Shown here piece after piece: positions 1 through 8,215 of a DNA stretch of 64,000 bases. Every line of letters starts with the position of its first letter. Position 1 is the stretch's first letter. The notes under the pieces were generated by a model. The model was not told the origin of the DNA, made no database searches, and saw only the letters and a list, made by a program, of their open reading frames with translations. The stretch lies in contig NZ_CP011533.1 in assembly GCF_001704275.1 (NCBI RefSeq), forward strand, positions 2,418,001 to 2,482,000, written 5' to 3'. Source of the DNA: Streptomyces noursei ATCC 11455. GTDB lineage: Bacteria; Actinomycetota; Actinomycetes; Streptomycetales; Streptomycetaceae. A program made the translations under genes and the position numbers.

Positions 1-2
1 CC

Positions 3-1538
3 AAGTGGAACCCGATCAACATCTGCAGCTACCACCTGCAGGAGGCGGGCGCCACGCCGGTGCAGGAGATCTCGTACGCGATGTCCACCGCGATCGCCGT
101 GCTCGACGCGGTGTTCGCCTCCGGCCAGGTGCCCGACGAGCGGCGGGGCGACGTCGTGGCCCGGATCTCGTTCTTCGTGAACGCGGGCGTCCGCTTCGTC
201 GAGGAGATGTGCAAGATGCGCGCCTTCGGCCGCATCTGGGACAAGGTCACCCGCGAGCGCTACGGCATCGAGAACCCCAAGCAGCGCCGTTTCCGCTACG
301 GCGTCCAGGTCAACTCCCTGGGGCTGACCGAGGCGCAGCCGGAGAACAACGTCCAGCGGATAGTCCTGGAGATGCTGGCCGTCACGCTCTCCAAGGACGC
401 CCGCGCCCGCGCCGTCCAACTTCCCGCGTGGAACGAGGCGTTGGGGCTGCCCCGCCCCTGGGACCAGCAGTGGTCGCTGCGCATCCAGCAGGTCCTCGCG
501 CACGAGTCGGACCTGCTGGAGTACGAGGACATCTTCGCCGGGTCGCACGTCATCGAGGCCAAGGTGGACGCCCTGGTGACCGACTGCCTGGCCGAGATCG
601 ACCGGATCCAGGAGATGGGCGGCGCGATGGCGGCCGTGGAGTCCGGCTACCTGAAGTCGCAGTTGGTGTCGGCGCACGCCGAGCGGCGGGCCCGGATCGA
701 GTCCGGCGAGGAGAAGATCGTCGGCGTCAACTGCTTCGAGGGCACCGAGCCCAATCCGCTGACCGCCGATCTGGACACCGCGATCATGACGGTGGACCCG
801 GCCAACGAGGACCGCGTCGTGCGGTCCCTGCACGACTGGCGGGACAACCGCGACGAGGTGCGGGCCCAGGACGCGCTCTCGGCCCTGAAGAAGGCCGCCG
901 CGGGCGACACCAACCTCTTCCCGGCGACGCTGGAGTGCGCCCGGGCCGGGGTGACGACCGGCGAGTGGGCCTGGGCGCTGCGGGACGTCTTCGGCGAGTT
1001 CCGGGCTCCCACCGGCGTCTCCGGCGCGCCGGTCGCGGTGACCGCGGAGACCGGCTCGCCGCTCGCCGTGGTCCGCGAGAAGGTCGCCAGGACCGCGGCC
1101 GAACTGGGCGGCGGCCGACTGCGGCTGCTGGTCGGCAAGCCCGGTCTGGACGGGCACAGCAACGGCGCCGAGCAGATCGCCGTGCGGGCCAGGGACGCCG
1201 GCTTCGAGGTGGTCTACCAGGGCATCCGGCTCACCCCGGAGCAGATCGTGGCGGCGGCGGTCGCGGAGGACGTGCACTGCGTGGGGCTGTCGATCCTGTC
1301 GGGGTCGCACGCCGCGCTGGTGCCGGACGTGCTGGAGCGGCTGCGTCGCGCCGGGGCCCCCGACCTGCCGGTCATCGTCGGCGGCATCATCCCGTCCGCG
1401 GACGCCACGGAGCTGCGCCGGGCCGGCGTCGCCGCCGTCTTCACCCCGAAGGACTTCGGGATCACGGAGATCATCGGCCGTATCGTCGACGAGATCCGCA
1501 CCGCGAACAGACTCGACCCCCTGGAGGTCCCCGCATGA
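3..1538 (+). CDS. meaA: Ethylmalonyl-CoA mutase (MeaA-like), 5' end outside window
   Basis: This is the C-terminal 511 residues of a B12-dependent acyl-CoA mutase; the start lies before the window. The first part is the mutase catalytic barrel. The last ~150 residues are the cobalamin-binding domain: the DxHxxG motif is visible as LDGHSNG (about nt 1146-1166), followed by LSILSGSH and VGGIIP, all typical of base-off/His-on B12 binding. In the ethylmalonyl-CoA pathway it converts (2R)-ethylmalonyl-CoA to (2S)-methylsuccinyl-CoA, the substrate of the dehydrogenase at 3035. The stop overlaps the next start by 4 nt (ATGA), so translation is probably coupled. The ethylmalonyl rather than methylmalonyl assignment rests on the three downstream pathway partners. 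Crotonyl-CoA carboxylase/reductase would be expected just upstream, outside the window. Confidence 0.9.
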   Translation, partial: KWNPINICSYHLQEAGATPVQEISYAMSTAIAVLDAVFASGQVPDERRGDVVARISFFVNAGVRFVEEMCKMRAFGRIWDKVTRERYGIENPKQRRFRYGVQVNSLGLTEAQPENNVQRIVLEMLAVTLSKDARARAVQLPAWNEALGLPRPWDQQWSLRIQQVLAHESDLLEYEDIFAGSHVIEAKVDALVTDCLAEIDRIQEMGGAMAAVESGYLKSQLVSAHAERRARIESGEEKIVGVNCFEGTEPNPLTADLDTAIMTVDPANEDRVVRSLHDWRDNRDEVRAQDALSALKKAAAGDTNLFPATLECARAGVTTGEWAWALRDVFGEFRAPTGVSGAPVAVTAETGSPLAVVREKVARTAAELGGGRLRLLVGKPGLDGHSNGAEQIAVRARDAGFEVVYQGIRLTPEQIVAAAVAEDVHCVGLSILSGSHAALVPDVLERLRRAGAPDLPVIVGGIIPSADATELRRAGVAAVFTPKDFGITEIIGRIVDEIRTANRLDPLEVPA

Positions 1539-2500
1539 GTGCGCCCGTGCAGCGGCTGCGTCCCCGCCGTTCGTGCCTGGCGGTGCCGGGCAGCAACCCC
1601 CGCTTCCTGGAGAAGGCCCAGGGCCTGCCGGCCGACCAGGTCTTCCTGGACCTGGAGGACGCCTGCGCGCCGCTGGCCAAGCCGGAGGCCCGGCACACCA
1701 TCGTCAAGTTCCTCAACGAGGGCGACTGGACGGGCAAGACGCGGGTGGTGCGGGTCAACGACTGGACCACCGAGTGGACCTACCGGGACGTCGTCACCGT
1801 CGTCGAGGGCGCCGGCCCGAACCTCGACTGCATCATGCTGCCGAAGGTGCAGGACGCCGCGCAGGTGACCGCCCTGGACCTGCTGCTGACGCAGATCGAG
1901 AAGACCATGGGCTTCGAGGTCGGCCGGATCGGCATCGAGGCACAGATCGAGAACGCCAAGGGCCTGGTGAACGTCGACGCGATCGCCGCCGCCTCGCCCC
2001 GCCTGGAGACCATCATCTTCGGTCCGGCGGACTTCATGGCGTCCATCAACATGAAGTCCCTGGTGGTCGGCGAGCAGCCGCCCGGCTACCCGGCGGACGC
2101 CTACCACTACATCCTGATGCGGATCCTGATGGCGGCCCGCACGCACAACCTCCAGGCCATCGACGGCCCCTATCTCCAGATCAAGAACGTGGACGGGTTC
2201 CGCGCGGTGGCCGGCCGCGCGGCCGCGCTGGGCTTCGACGGCAAGTGGGTGCTGCACCCGGGCCAGGTGGAGGCCGCCAACGAGGTGTTCTCGCCGTCCC
2301 AGGAGGACTACGACCACGCCGAGCTGATCCTGGACGCCTACGAATGGTGCACGTCCGAGGCGGGCGGGAAGAAGGGTTCGGCGATGCTCGGCGACGAGAT
2401 GATCGACGAGGCGAGCCGCAAAATGGCGCTGGTCATCGCCGGAAAGGGCCGGGCCGCCGGCATGACCCGTACCACCACTTTCGAAGCCCCGGAGGCATGA
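1535..2500 (+). CDS. HpcH/HpaI-family CoA-ester lyase (beta-methylmalyl-CoA / malyl-CoA lyase)
   Basis: A 321-residue protein of the citrate-lyase beta/HpcH aldolase family. It has the N-terminal RSCLAVPGSNPRFLEKA start typical of CoA-ester lyases. Likely Mg2+ and acid residues sit in IGIEAQIENAKGL and FGPADF, and the FDGKWVLHPGQ segment near the end is usual for malyl-CoA lyases. In the ethylmalonyl-CoA pathway this enzyme cleaves beta-methylmalyl-CoA to glyoxylate and propionyl-CoA; related enzymes also cleave malyl-CoA. It overlaps the mutase by 4 nt at its start and the hydratase by 4 nt at its end, consistent with one coupled operon. Citrate lyase beta subunit is an alternative name for the same fold, but the context argues against it. 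Confidence 0.85.
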   Translation: MSAPVQRLRPRRSCLAVPGSNPRFLEKAQGLPADQVFLDLEDACAPLAKPEARHTIVKFLNEGDWTGKTRVVRVNDWTTEWTYRDVVTVVEGAGPNLDCIMLPKVQDAAQVTALDLLLTQIEKTMGFEVGRIGIEAQIENAKGLVNVDAIAAASPRLETIIFGPADFMASINMKSLVVGEQPPGYPADAYHYILMRILMAARTHNLQAIDGPYLQIKNVDGFRAVAGRAAALGFDGKWVLHPGQVEAANEVFSPSQEDYDHAELILDAYEWCTSEAGGKKGSAMLGDEMIDEASRKMALVIAGKGRAAGMTRTTTFEAPEA

Positions 2501-3030
2501 GCACGATGCAGTTCGGCCGCACCTACGAAGAGTTCACCGTCGGCGATGTGTACAAGCACTGGCCGGGCAAGACGGTGACCGAATACGACGACCACCTCTT
2601 CTGTCTGCTGACCATGAACCACCATCCGCTGCACATGGACAGCAACTACGCCGAGCGGACCACCGATTTCGGAAAGAACGTGGTCGTCGGCAATTACATC
2701 TACTCCCTGTTGCTGGGCATGTCGGTGCCGGACGTCTCCGGAAAGGCCATCGCCAATCTGGAGATCGAGTCGCTGAAGCACGTGGCGCCGACGTTCCACG
2801 GCGACACGCTCTACGGCGAGACCACCGTGCTCGACAAGACGCCGTCGAAGTCCAAGTCCGACCGCGGCATCGTCCACGTCGAGACCAAGGGCTACAAGCA
2901 GGACGGGACCCTGGTCTGCGTCTTCCGGCGCAAGGTGATGGTTCCCACCGCCACGTACATCGAGGAGCGCGGCGGCGAGCAGCCCGGCCGCCCCGAGCTC
3001 AAGGCCCCCGCGGCCCGGAAGGAGAAGTGA
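2497..3030 (+). CDS. MaoC-like dehydratase, probable mesaconyl-CoA hydratase
   Basis: A 177-residue single hot-dog protein of the MaoC family. The hydratase-2-like region includes HHPLHMDSNYAE and a following GNYIYSLLLG helix, the usual place of the catalytic Asp/His. Position between the lyase and methylsuccinyl-CoA dehydrogenase genes suggests it hydrates mesaconyl-C1-CoA to beta-methylmalyl-CoA. Proteobacterial Mch enzymes are about twice this length (a double hot dog), so this is the short actinobacterial form, probably dimeric. I chose the ATG at 2497, which overlaps the lyase stop as ATGA; an in-frame ATG at 2506 is an alternative. The C-terminal ~25 residues are charged and look disordered. 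Confidence 0.8.
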   Translation: MSTMQFGRTYEEFTVGDVYKHWPGKTVTEYDDHLFCLLTMNHHPLHMDSNYAERTTDFGKNVVVGNYIYSLLLGMSVPDVSGKAIANLEIESLKHVAPTFHGDTLYGETTVLDKTPSKSKSDRGIVHVETKGYKQDGTLVCVFRRKVMVPTATYIEERGGEQPGRPELKAPAARKEK

Positions 3031-3034
3031 CCTG

Positions 3035-4240
3035 ATGGCGCGTCTCGCACAGACCGACGGTCTGACCGACATCCAGCAGGAAATCCTCTCCACCGTCCGC
3101 GAATTCGTGGACAAGGAGATCATTCCGGTCGCCACGGAGCTGGAGCACCGCGACGAATATCCCACGCAGATCGTCGAGGGCCTCAAGGACCTCGGCGTGT
3201 TCGGGCTGATGATTCCCGAGGAGTACGGCGGGCTCGGCGAGTCGCTGCTCACCTATGCGTTGACGGTCGAGGAGATCGCCCGCGGCTGGATGAGCGTCTC
3301 CGGCATCATCAACACGCACTTCATCGTGGCGTACATGCTCAAGCAGCACGGCACGCAGGAGCAGAAGGACTATTTCCTTCCGAAGATGGCAGCGGGTGAG
3401 ATCCGCGGCGCCTTCTCGATGTCGGAGCCGGCGCTGGGTTCCGATGTCTCGGCCATCTCCTCCAAGGGCGTGCGGGACGGCGAAGAATTCGTCCTCACCG
3501 GCCAGAAGATGTGGCTCACCAACGGCGGCTCGTCCACCCTCGTGGCGGTGCTGTGCCGGACGGACGAGGGCCACCCGGAGGGCACCGCTCCGCACAAGTC
3601 GATGACGACCTTCCTGGTGGAGAAGGAGGCGGGCTTCGGCGAGGTCCGGCCGGGCCTGACCATTCCGGGCAAGATCGAGAAGATGGGCTACAAGGGGGTC
3701 GACACCACCGAGCTGATCATGGACGGTCTGCGCATTCCGGCGGACCGGGTCCTCGGCGGCGAGACCGGGCGTGGCTTCTATCACATGATGGACGGCGTCG
3801 AGGTGGGCCGGGTCAATGTGGCCGCGCGTGGCTGCGGGGTCGCCCAGCGTGCGTTCGAGCTGGGCGTGGCGTACGCGCAGCAGCGGCAGACCTTCGGCAA
3901 GCCGATCGCCCAGCATCAGGCTATCCAGTTCAAACTTGCCGAAATGGCGACAAAGGTGGAGGCGGCCCATGCCATGATGGTTAATGCCGCACGCAAAAAG
4001 GACTCCGGGCAACGAAACGACCTCGAAGCGGGCATGGCGAAGTACCTGGCCTCCGAGTACTGCAAGGAGGTGGTCGAGGACGCCTTCCGTATCCATGGCG
4101 GCTACGGCTTCTCCAAGGAGTACGAGATCGAGCGCCTCTACCGGGAGGCCCCGATGCTCCTGATCGGCGAGGGAACGGCCGAGATCCAGAAAATGATCAT
4201 CGGCCGCCGGCTACTTGAGGAGTACCGGATCCAGGGCTGA
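3035..4240 (+). CDS. Acyl-CoA dehydrogenase, probable methylsuccinyl-CoA dehydrogenase
   Basis: A full-length 401-residue FAD acyl-CoA dehydrogenase. It shows the FSMSEPALGSD flavin/substrate region, the RQTFGKPIAQHQAIQF segment, and near the end IGEGTAEIQ, where the Glu (about residue 379) is the expected catalytic base. Within this operon the likely reaction is (2S)-methylsuccinyl-CoA to mesaconyl-CoA. A GGAG ribosome-binding site overlaps the end of the preceding gene, and only 4 nt separate the two genes. Sequence alone cannot exclude another short-chain acyl-CoA substrate; the assignment is by context. No strong terminator follows in the 170-nt gap before psd. Confidence 0.87.
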   Translation: MARLAQTDGLTDIQQEILSTVREFVDKEIIPVATELEHRDEYPTQIVEGLKDLGVFGLMIPEEYGGLGESLLTYALTVEEIARGWMSVSGIINTHFIVAYMLKQHGTQEQKDYFLPKMAAGEIRGAFSMSEPALGSDVSAISSKGVRDGEEFVLTGQKMWLTNGGSSTLVAVLCRTDEGHPEGTAPHKSMTTFLVEKEAGFGEVRPGLTIPGKIEKMGYKGVDTTELIMDGLRIPADRVLGGETGRGFYHMMDGVEVGRVNVAARGCGVAQRAFELGVAYAQQRQTFGKPIAQHQAIQFKLAEMATKVEAAHAMMVNAARKKDSGQRNDLEAGMAKYLASEYCKEVVEDAFRIHGGYGFSKEYEIERLYREAPMLLIGEGTAEIQKMIIGRRLLEEYRIQG

Positions 4241-4344
4241 ACGTCCCCTTTGGGTCGTTTACTGGTAGATAAAGATCACACCGCGTCATCGTTCTTCGGC
4301 CACGGATTGGCTCTGGCTCTTGGCCAGTTGCCGCTCGCAACCGA

Positions 4345-4350
4345 TAGCAT
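4345..4350 (+). promoter_or_regulatory. Possible -10 box for psd-pssA
   Basis: TAGCAT lies about 60 nt upstream of the psd start, with TTGGCC roughly 19 nt before it as a poor -35. The 4241-4410 gap otherwise holds no gene. This would give psd-pssA its own promoter, separate from the preceding operon. Weak evidence. Confidence 0.3.
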
Positions 4351-4410
4351 CCCTGGAAAGCCGCCGTCCCCCGTATCCATACGCGGCATCCTCCGCTACG
4401 AAGGTCATTC

Positions 4411-5058
4411 ATGCCCCACAGCCAATCCTCTGCACAACGCGGTCGCGTCCGCCTCGCGCGCGGAGCGTCGCCGTGGCTCCTCCCGACCGTGGCAACGGCG
4501 GCGGTCAGCCTGGCCCGTGCCCGCCGGTCCGGACGCTGGGCCGCCGTCGCCGTGCCCACCACCGCACTCGCGGCGGGCATGCTGTGGTTCTTCCGCGACC
4601 CCGAGCGAGAGATCGCTCAGGGACGCGTCATCTCTCCGGCCGACGGCGTGGTGCAGAGCATCATGCCGTGGAAGGACGGTCGCACCCGCGTCGCGATCTT
4701 CATGAGCCCGTTGAACGTCCACGTCAACCGCGCGCCGCTGGCCGGCACGGTGACGTCCGTGGAGCACATCCCCGGCGGATTCGTCCCGGCGTTCAACAAG
4801 GAGAGCGAGAACAACGAGCGGGTCGTCTGGCACTTCGACACCGAGCTGGGCGACATCGAGATGGTGCAGATCGCCGGCGCCGTCGCCCGACGCATCGTCC
4901 CCTACGTGCCCCAGGGCACCAAGGTCGAGCAGGGCGAGCGCATCGGCCTGATCCGCTTCGGCTCGCGGGTGGACGTCTACCTCCCGGAGGGTGTCGAGCC
5001 GGCGGTCGAGGTCGGCCAGGCCACTACCGCGGGGGTGACTCGCCTTGACCGTGATTGA
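4411..5058 (+). CDS. psd: Phosphatidylserine decarboxylase proenzyme (short type)
   Basis: A 215-residue phosphatidylserine decarboxylase of the short actinobacterial/archaeal type. After a basic N-terminus and two hydrophobic stretches (about residues 22-36 and 44-60), the core contains WFFRDPER, the SPADGVV segment, MSPLNVHVNRAP and, near the end, RFGSRVD. Self-cleavage at Gly184-Ser185 would produce the pyruvoyl-bearing alpha chain. The enzyme makes phosphatidylethanolamine from phosphatidylserine at the membrane. It overlaps the next gene, which supplies its substrate, so the two form a two-gene pathway operon. Confidence 0.93.
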   Translation: MPHSQSSAQRGRVRLARGASPWLLPTVATAAVSLARARRSGRWAAVAVPTTALAAGMLWFFRDPEREIAQGRVISPADGVVQSIMPWKDGRTRVAIFMSPLNVHVNRAPLAGTVTSVEHIPGGFVPAFNKESENNERVVWHFDTELGDIEMVQIAGAVARRIVPYVPQGTKVEQGERIGLIRFGSRVDVYLPEGVEPAVEVGQATTAGVTRLDRD

Positions 5059-5905
5059 TCCCGAGACCCAGGCGGGCTGGGCGCCGGAGAACGACGAGGA
5101 CGACGATGACATGCCGCTGTCGACGCGGCTGTCAATAGCGGACACCCTCACGCTCGGCAACGCCATCTGCGGCTTCATGGCGGTGTACTTCACCACCACC
5201 GGCGTCCTCATCCCCCACCTGACGGGGACCGAGGACGGCGGGATGGCGCGGCACAGCGCGGCGATGGCCGTGATCCTGATGCTCCTGGCGTCGGTCTTCG
5301 ACCTCTTCGACGGGCTGGTGGCGCGCAAGCTGCGGGCCTCGGCGATGGGGGCCGAGCTCGACAACCTCTCCGACCTGATCAGCTTCGGGCTGGCACCCGC
5401 GTACTTCGTCGTGACCTGGGGCATGGTCGCCCAGGACGCGCACCAGCGGGTGTCGGTGGTCGCGGCGGTGGTGGTGCTGCTGGCGGTCGTGCTGCGGCTC
5501 GCCCGCTTCTCCTGCGTCACGCTGCGCGACGGCATCTTCCAGGGCATGCCGAGTCCCTTCGGCGCCCTGACCGTCGTCGCCATCGTCCTGCTGGAGCTGC
5601 CGTTCCTGCCGACGTTGCTGGCGATCATCGGGGTGGCCTGGCTGATGGTGAGCCGGGTCGAGTACCCCAAGCCGCGGGGTCGACTCGCGGTGGCGATGCT
5701 CAGCTGGATCGTGCTCAGCATGGGCATGCTCGCCGCCTGGGCGCTGGACGCCCCCGGCGGCCAGCTGCTGCTCCAGACCGGCTGCTCCCTGCAGATCGTC
5801 CTGGGCGCCATGATCCCGGTCTTCGCGACGGCCCGGAGGGTCAACACCTTCCGTGACAACCGCCGCGAGTCGCGCGCCGAGTCGCGCGCGGCCCACCAGC
5901 CCTGA
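5045..5905 (+). CDS. pssA: CDP-diacylglycerol--serine O-phosphatidyltransferase
   Basis: A 286-residue integral membrane enzyme of the CDP-alcohol phosphatidyltransferase family. The family motif DGxxAR...GxxxDxxxD is intact at about residues 89-110 (DGLVAR, then GAELDNLSD). About six hydrophobic segments follow. It makes phosphatidylserine from CDP-diacylglycerol and L-serine; Psd upstream decarboxylates the product. The start is TTG at 5045 (14-nt overlap with psd) or the in-frame GTG at 5051 (8-nt overlap); both imply coupling. A perfect hairpin follows 35 nt after the stop. Confidence 0.92.
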   Translation: MTVIDPETQAGWAPENDEDDDDMPLSTRLSIADTLTLGNAICGFMAVYFTTTGVLIPHLTGTEDGGMARHSAAMAVILMLLASVFDLFDGLVARKLRASAMGAELDNLSDLISFGLAPAYFVVTWGMVAQDAHQRVSVVAAVVVLLAVVLRLARFSCVTLRDGIFQGMPSPFGALTVVAIVLLELPFLPTLLAIIGVAWLMVSRVEYPKPRGRLAVAMLSWIVLSMGMLAAWALDAPGGQLLLQTGCSLQIVLGAMIPVFATARRVNTFRDNRRESRAESRAAHQP

Positions 5906-5940
5906 CGGACCCGGGCGGCGGCGCCCACGAAGAAGGCCGA

Positions 5941-5974
5941 GAGGCCCCGAGCGGAACGATCCGCTCGGGGCCTC
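5941..5974. terminator. Perfect 15-bp hairpin terminator between convergent genes
   Basis: GAGGCCCCGAGCGGA, a 4-nt loop (ACGA), then the exact reverse complement. It ends the psd-pssA transcript; the convergent glycerate kinase gene arrives from the other side. It is followed by CTTCG rather than a U-tract, as is common in high-GC actinobacteria, and could act in both directions. Confidence 0.85.
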
Positions 5975-5985
5975 TTCGCATACGG

Positions 5986-6081
5986 CGGGAGCCGTGCATG
6001 TGACGGGAGCCGTGGTGTGCGGCGGAACCGTCGTGTGCAGCAGGAGCCGTCGTGTGCAGCGGGAGCCGTGGTGTGCAGCGG
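5986..6081. repeat. Five degenerate 18-19 bp tandem repeats
   Basis: Units begin near 5986, 6004, 6023, 6041 and 6060 and resemble CGGGAGCCGTGGTGTGCAG, with a partial sixth unit at 6079. Spacing is 18, 19, 18 and 19 nt, so the array does not keep a reading frame. It lies between the terminator hairpin and the glycerate kinase stop codon and encodes nothing recognisable. Confidence 0.75.
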
Positions 6082-6122
6082 GCCTCTTCGCGGGCGGCCC
6101 GCGGCATCCCGCCGCGGCGTCG

Positions 6123-7280
6123 TCAGACCAGGAAGTCCCGCGCCAGGCTCTCCGCCGCCCGCTCCAGCAGCGGGCCCGCCTCGGCCATGCAGCGGGCCGG
6201 GTCGGACTCCAGGTCCGTCAGCGCATACGCCCGCCGGATACCGGCCGCGGCCAGCGCCTCCTGCGGCAGCTGCAGCCGTCCGCAGACCGCGACCACCTCG
6301 ATGCCCGCCGCCCGTGCCGCCGCCGCGACCCCGGCCGGCGCCTTGCCGTGCAGGGTCTGCTCGTCCAGCGACCCCTCACCGGTGATCACGAACGTGGCCC
6401 GGGCCAGCGCCGGCGCGAACCCCAGCACGTCCAGCATCACGTCGATGCCCGGCCGGAACGCGGCGTCCAGCCCGACCAGCGCGCCGTAACCGATACCGCC
6501 CGCGGCCCCGGCCCCGGGGGCCAGCGCGTGCTCGGCCGCCTTCGGGCCGGCGGCGCGCTCCAGCACCTCGGCGAAGTGCGCCAGCGCGGCATCCAGGACG
6601 GCCACGTCCTCCGGGCTCGCGCCCTTCTGCGGCCCGTAGACCGCCGGCGCGCCCTTGGGGCCGGTCAGCGGATTGTCGACGTCACTGGCGAGCACGATGT
6701 CCGTACCGGCCAGCCGCGGGTCGAGCCCCGACAGATCGGCCGTGGCCAGCTCCCGCAGCCCGCCGCCGCCCGGCCCCACCGGCGCCCCGTCGGCGTCCAG
6801 GAACCGCGCGCCCAGCGCCGCCAGCATGCCCGCGCCGCCGTCCGTCGTGGCGCTGCCGCCGACGCCGAAGACGATCGAGGTCGCCCCCGCGTCCAGCGCC
6901 GCGAGCAGCAGCTCACCGGTGCCGTACGTGGTGGCGGTGAGCGGCGCGAAAACGCCCTTCGGGAGGTGCTGGAGGCCGGATGCCTCGGCCATCTCCACCA
7001 CCGCGGTGCCGTCCTCGCGCAGCGCGAAGGTGGCCGTCACGGGCTCGCCGGTGGGCCCGGTGACCCGCGCCTCGTGCCGGGTGAAACCGGCCGCGAGGGC
7101 CGCCGCCGTCGTCCCGTCGCCGCCGTCCGCGACCGGCACCGCCGCCACGTCCAGGCCGGGGACCACGCGCCGCAGACCGGCCGTGACGTGCTCGGCGACC
7201 TCGACGGCCGTGAGCGAGCCCTTGAACTTGTCCGCGGCGATCAGCACATGTGCTGTGTTTGTCCTTGCTGCGTCCGCCAC
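6123..7280 (-). CDS. Glycerate kinase (GlxK/GarK family)
   Basis: A full-length 385-residue glycerate 2-kinase. The N-terminal IAADKFKGSLTA motif, the VADGGDGT loop and the FGVGGSATTDGGAG glycine-rich segment are all typical. It phosphorylates D-glycerate with ATP and feeds glycerate/glyoxylate carbon into lower glycolysis, which fits with glyoxylate production by the nearby ethylmalonyl-CoA pathway, though no operon link is visible. The GTG at 7278-7280 is chosen because AAGGGGAA lies about 6 nt upstream. The family contains 2- and 3-kinases that I cannot separate here. Confidence 0.9.
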   Translation of the reverse strand: MADAARTNTAHVLIAADKFKGSLTAVEVAEHVTAGLRRVVPGLDVAAVPVADGGDGTTAAALAAGFTRHEARVTGPTGEPVTATFALREDGTAVVEMAEASGLQHLPKGVFAPLTATTYGTGELLLAALDAGATSIVFGVGGSATTDGGAGMLAALGARFLDADGAPVGPGGGGLRELATADLSGLDPRLAGTDIVLASDVDNPLTGPKGAPAVYGPQKGASPEDVAVLDAALAHFAEVLERAAGPKAAEHALAPGAGAAGGIGYGALVGLDAAFRPGIDVMLDVLGFAPALARATFVITGEGSLDEQTLHGKAPAGVAAAARAAGIEVVAVCGRLQLPQEALAAAGIRRAYALTDLESDPARCMAEAGPLLERAAESLARDFLV

Positions 7281-7457
7281 CGTGTTTCCCCTTGCTTTCG
7301 AACTGGCAGTCGCGCCGCTGAGACCTTATCCGCCCGATGCCCCCGCCGAACAGAGCGGCAGAGGATCCCCCCGCCCGCACCGGTCCGCACCCGTCTGCGC
7401 CAGTCCGCCCCCTGAAGGTGCTTCTCCCTCCTGCCGGCCACGCCCTAGGCTCGCGCC

Positions 7458-7955
7458 GTGACGACCATGGACGACGACTACGCCACCTACATCGCCGGCC
7501 TGCCCCGTGTGCTGGCGGGCGCCGGAGTCATCTTCCGCGATGCGGAAGGCCGCCTGCTGCTCGTGGAACCCAACTACCGCGACACCTGGGTCCTGCCCGG
7601 CGGCACCGTCGAATCCGACATCGGCGAATCCCCCCGCCAGGCCGCCCGCCGGGAGACCCTGGAGGAGATCGGCCTCGACCTGGCACCGGGCCGACTGCTC
7701 ACCGTCGACTGGGTGCGCGGCGAGGCGCGCCCCCCGCTGGTGTCCTACCTCTTCGACGGCGGAGTGCTGGACGCGGCCCAGTTCGCGGCGATCCGCGTGC
7801 AGGAGGAGGAACTCCTGTCCTGGCGCCTGGCCCACTGGGACGAGGCCGAAACGCTGCTGGCCAAGGGCCTGCGGCTGCGGGTTCGCGCCGCCCTGGACGT
7901 CCTGGAAGCCGGCCACGGCCCGGTGGAACTGGAGGACGGCCTGCCACCGGCCTGA
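7458..7955 (+). CDS. Nudix hydrolase
   Basis: A 165-residue Nudix protein. The box starts GGTVESDIGESPRQAA and continues RRETLEEIGL, so the REtLEExG helix with its metal-binding Glu residues is present. Compared with the usual GGxxExGE spacing there are two extra residues (SDI in place of one) in the loop. Substrate unknown; family members cleave nucleoside diphosphates linked to another group, and the family includes mutT-like and ADP-ribose hydrolases. The start appears leaderless: TAGGCT at 7446-7451 is only 6 nt before the GTG, and no Shine-Dalgarno sequence is present. Confidence 0.85.
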   Translation: MTTMDDDYATYIAGLPRVLAGAGVIFRDAEGRLLLVEPNYRDTWVLPGGTVESDIGESPRQAARRETLEEIGLDLAPGRLLTVDWVRGEARPPLVSYLFDGGVLDAAQFAAIRVQEEELLSWRLAHWDEAETLLAKGLRLRVRAALDVLEAGHGPVELEDGLPPA

Positions 7956-8074
7956 CCGGGCGGCGCCGGGCGGGGAGAGGGGAGAGGAGGAGGGAGCGGA
8001 CGAGCAGGGCCGACCCGCCTCCGATTCCCGCCACCGCCCCTCCCCGGAAACCGGCTCGCTCCCGTCGCACTCCA

Positions 8075-8106
8075 CGCTCCACACAGCGCACGCTCCACAC
8101 AGCGCA
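8075..8106. repeat. Two perfect 16-bp tandem repeats
   Basis: CGCTCCACACAGCGCA occurs twice back to back, and shorter CACACCGC repeats follow to about 8135. They lie between the Nudix gene and the promoter of the nucleotidyltransferase gene. Possible polymerase-slippage product or regulatory repeat; no function is assigned. Confidence 0.65.
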
Positions 8107-8215
8107 CGCCGCAGACCGCACACCGCACACCGCGGCACGGTTTCTCGACCTCAACCCTCAGTGTGAGAACCGTGGGTTGATTCCTTGGCCCCGCCCGCCC
8201 CCTAGCCTCGTTCCC

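Noticed and set aside
5..1534. Long upstream extension of the CoA-ester lyase frame through the mutase gene
   Set aside because: The extension is Arg-rich and overlaps the well-conserved mutase frame. The lyase family start motif begins at the ATG overlapping the mutase stop.
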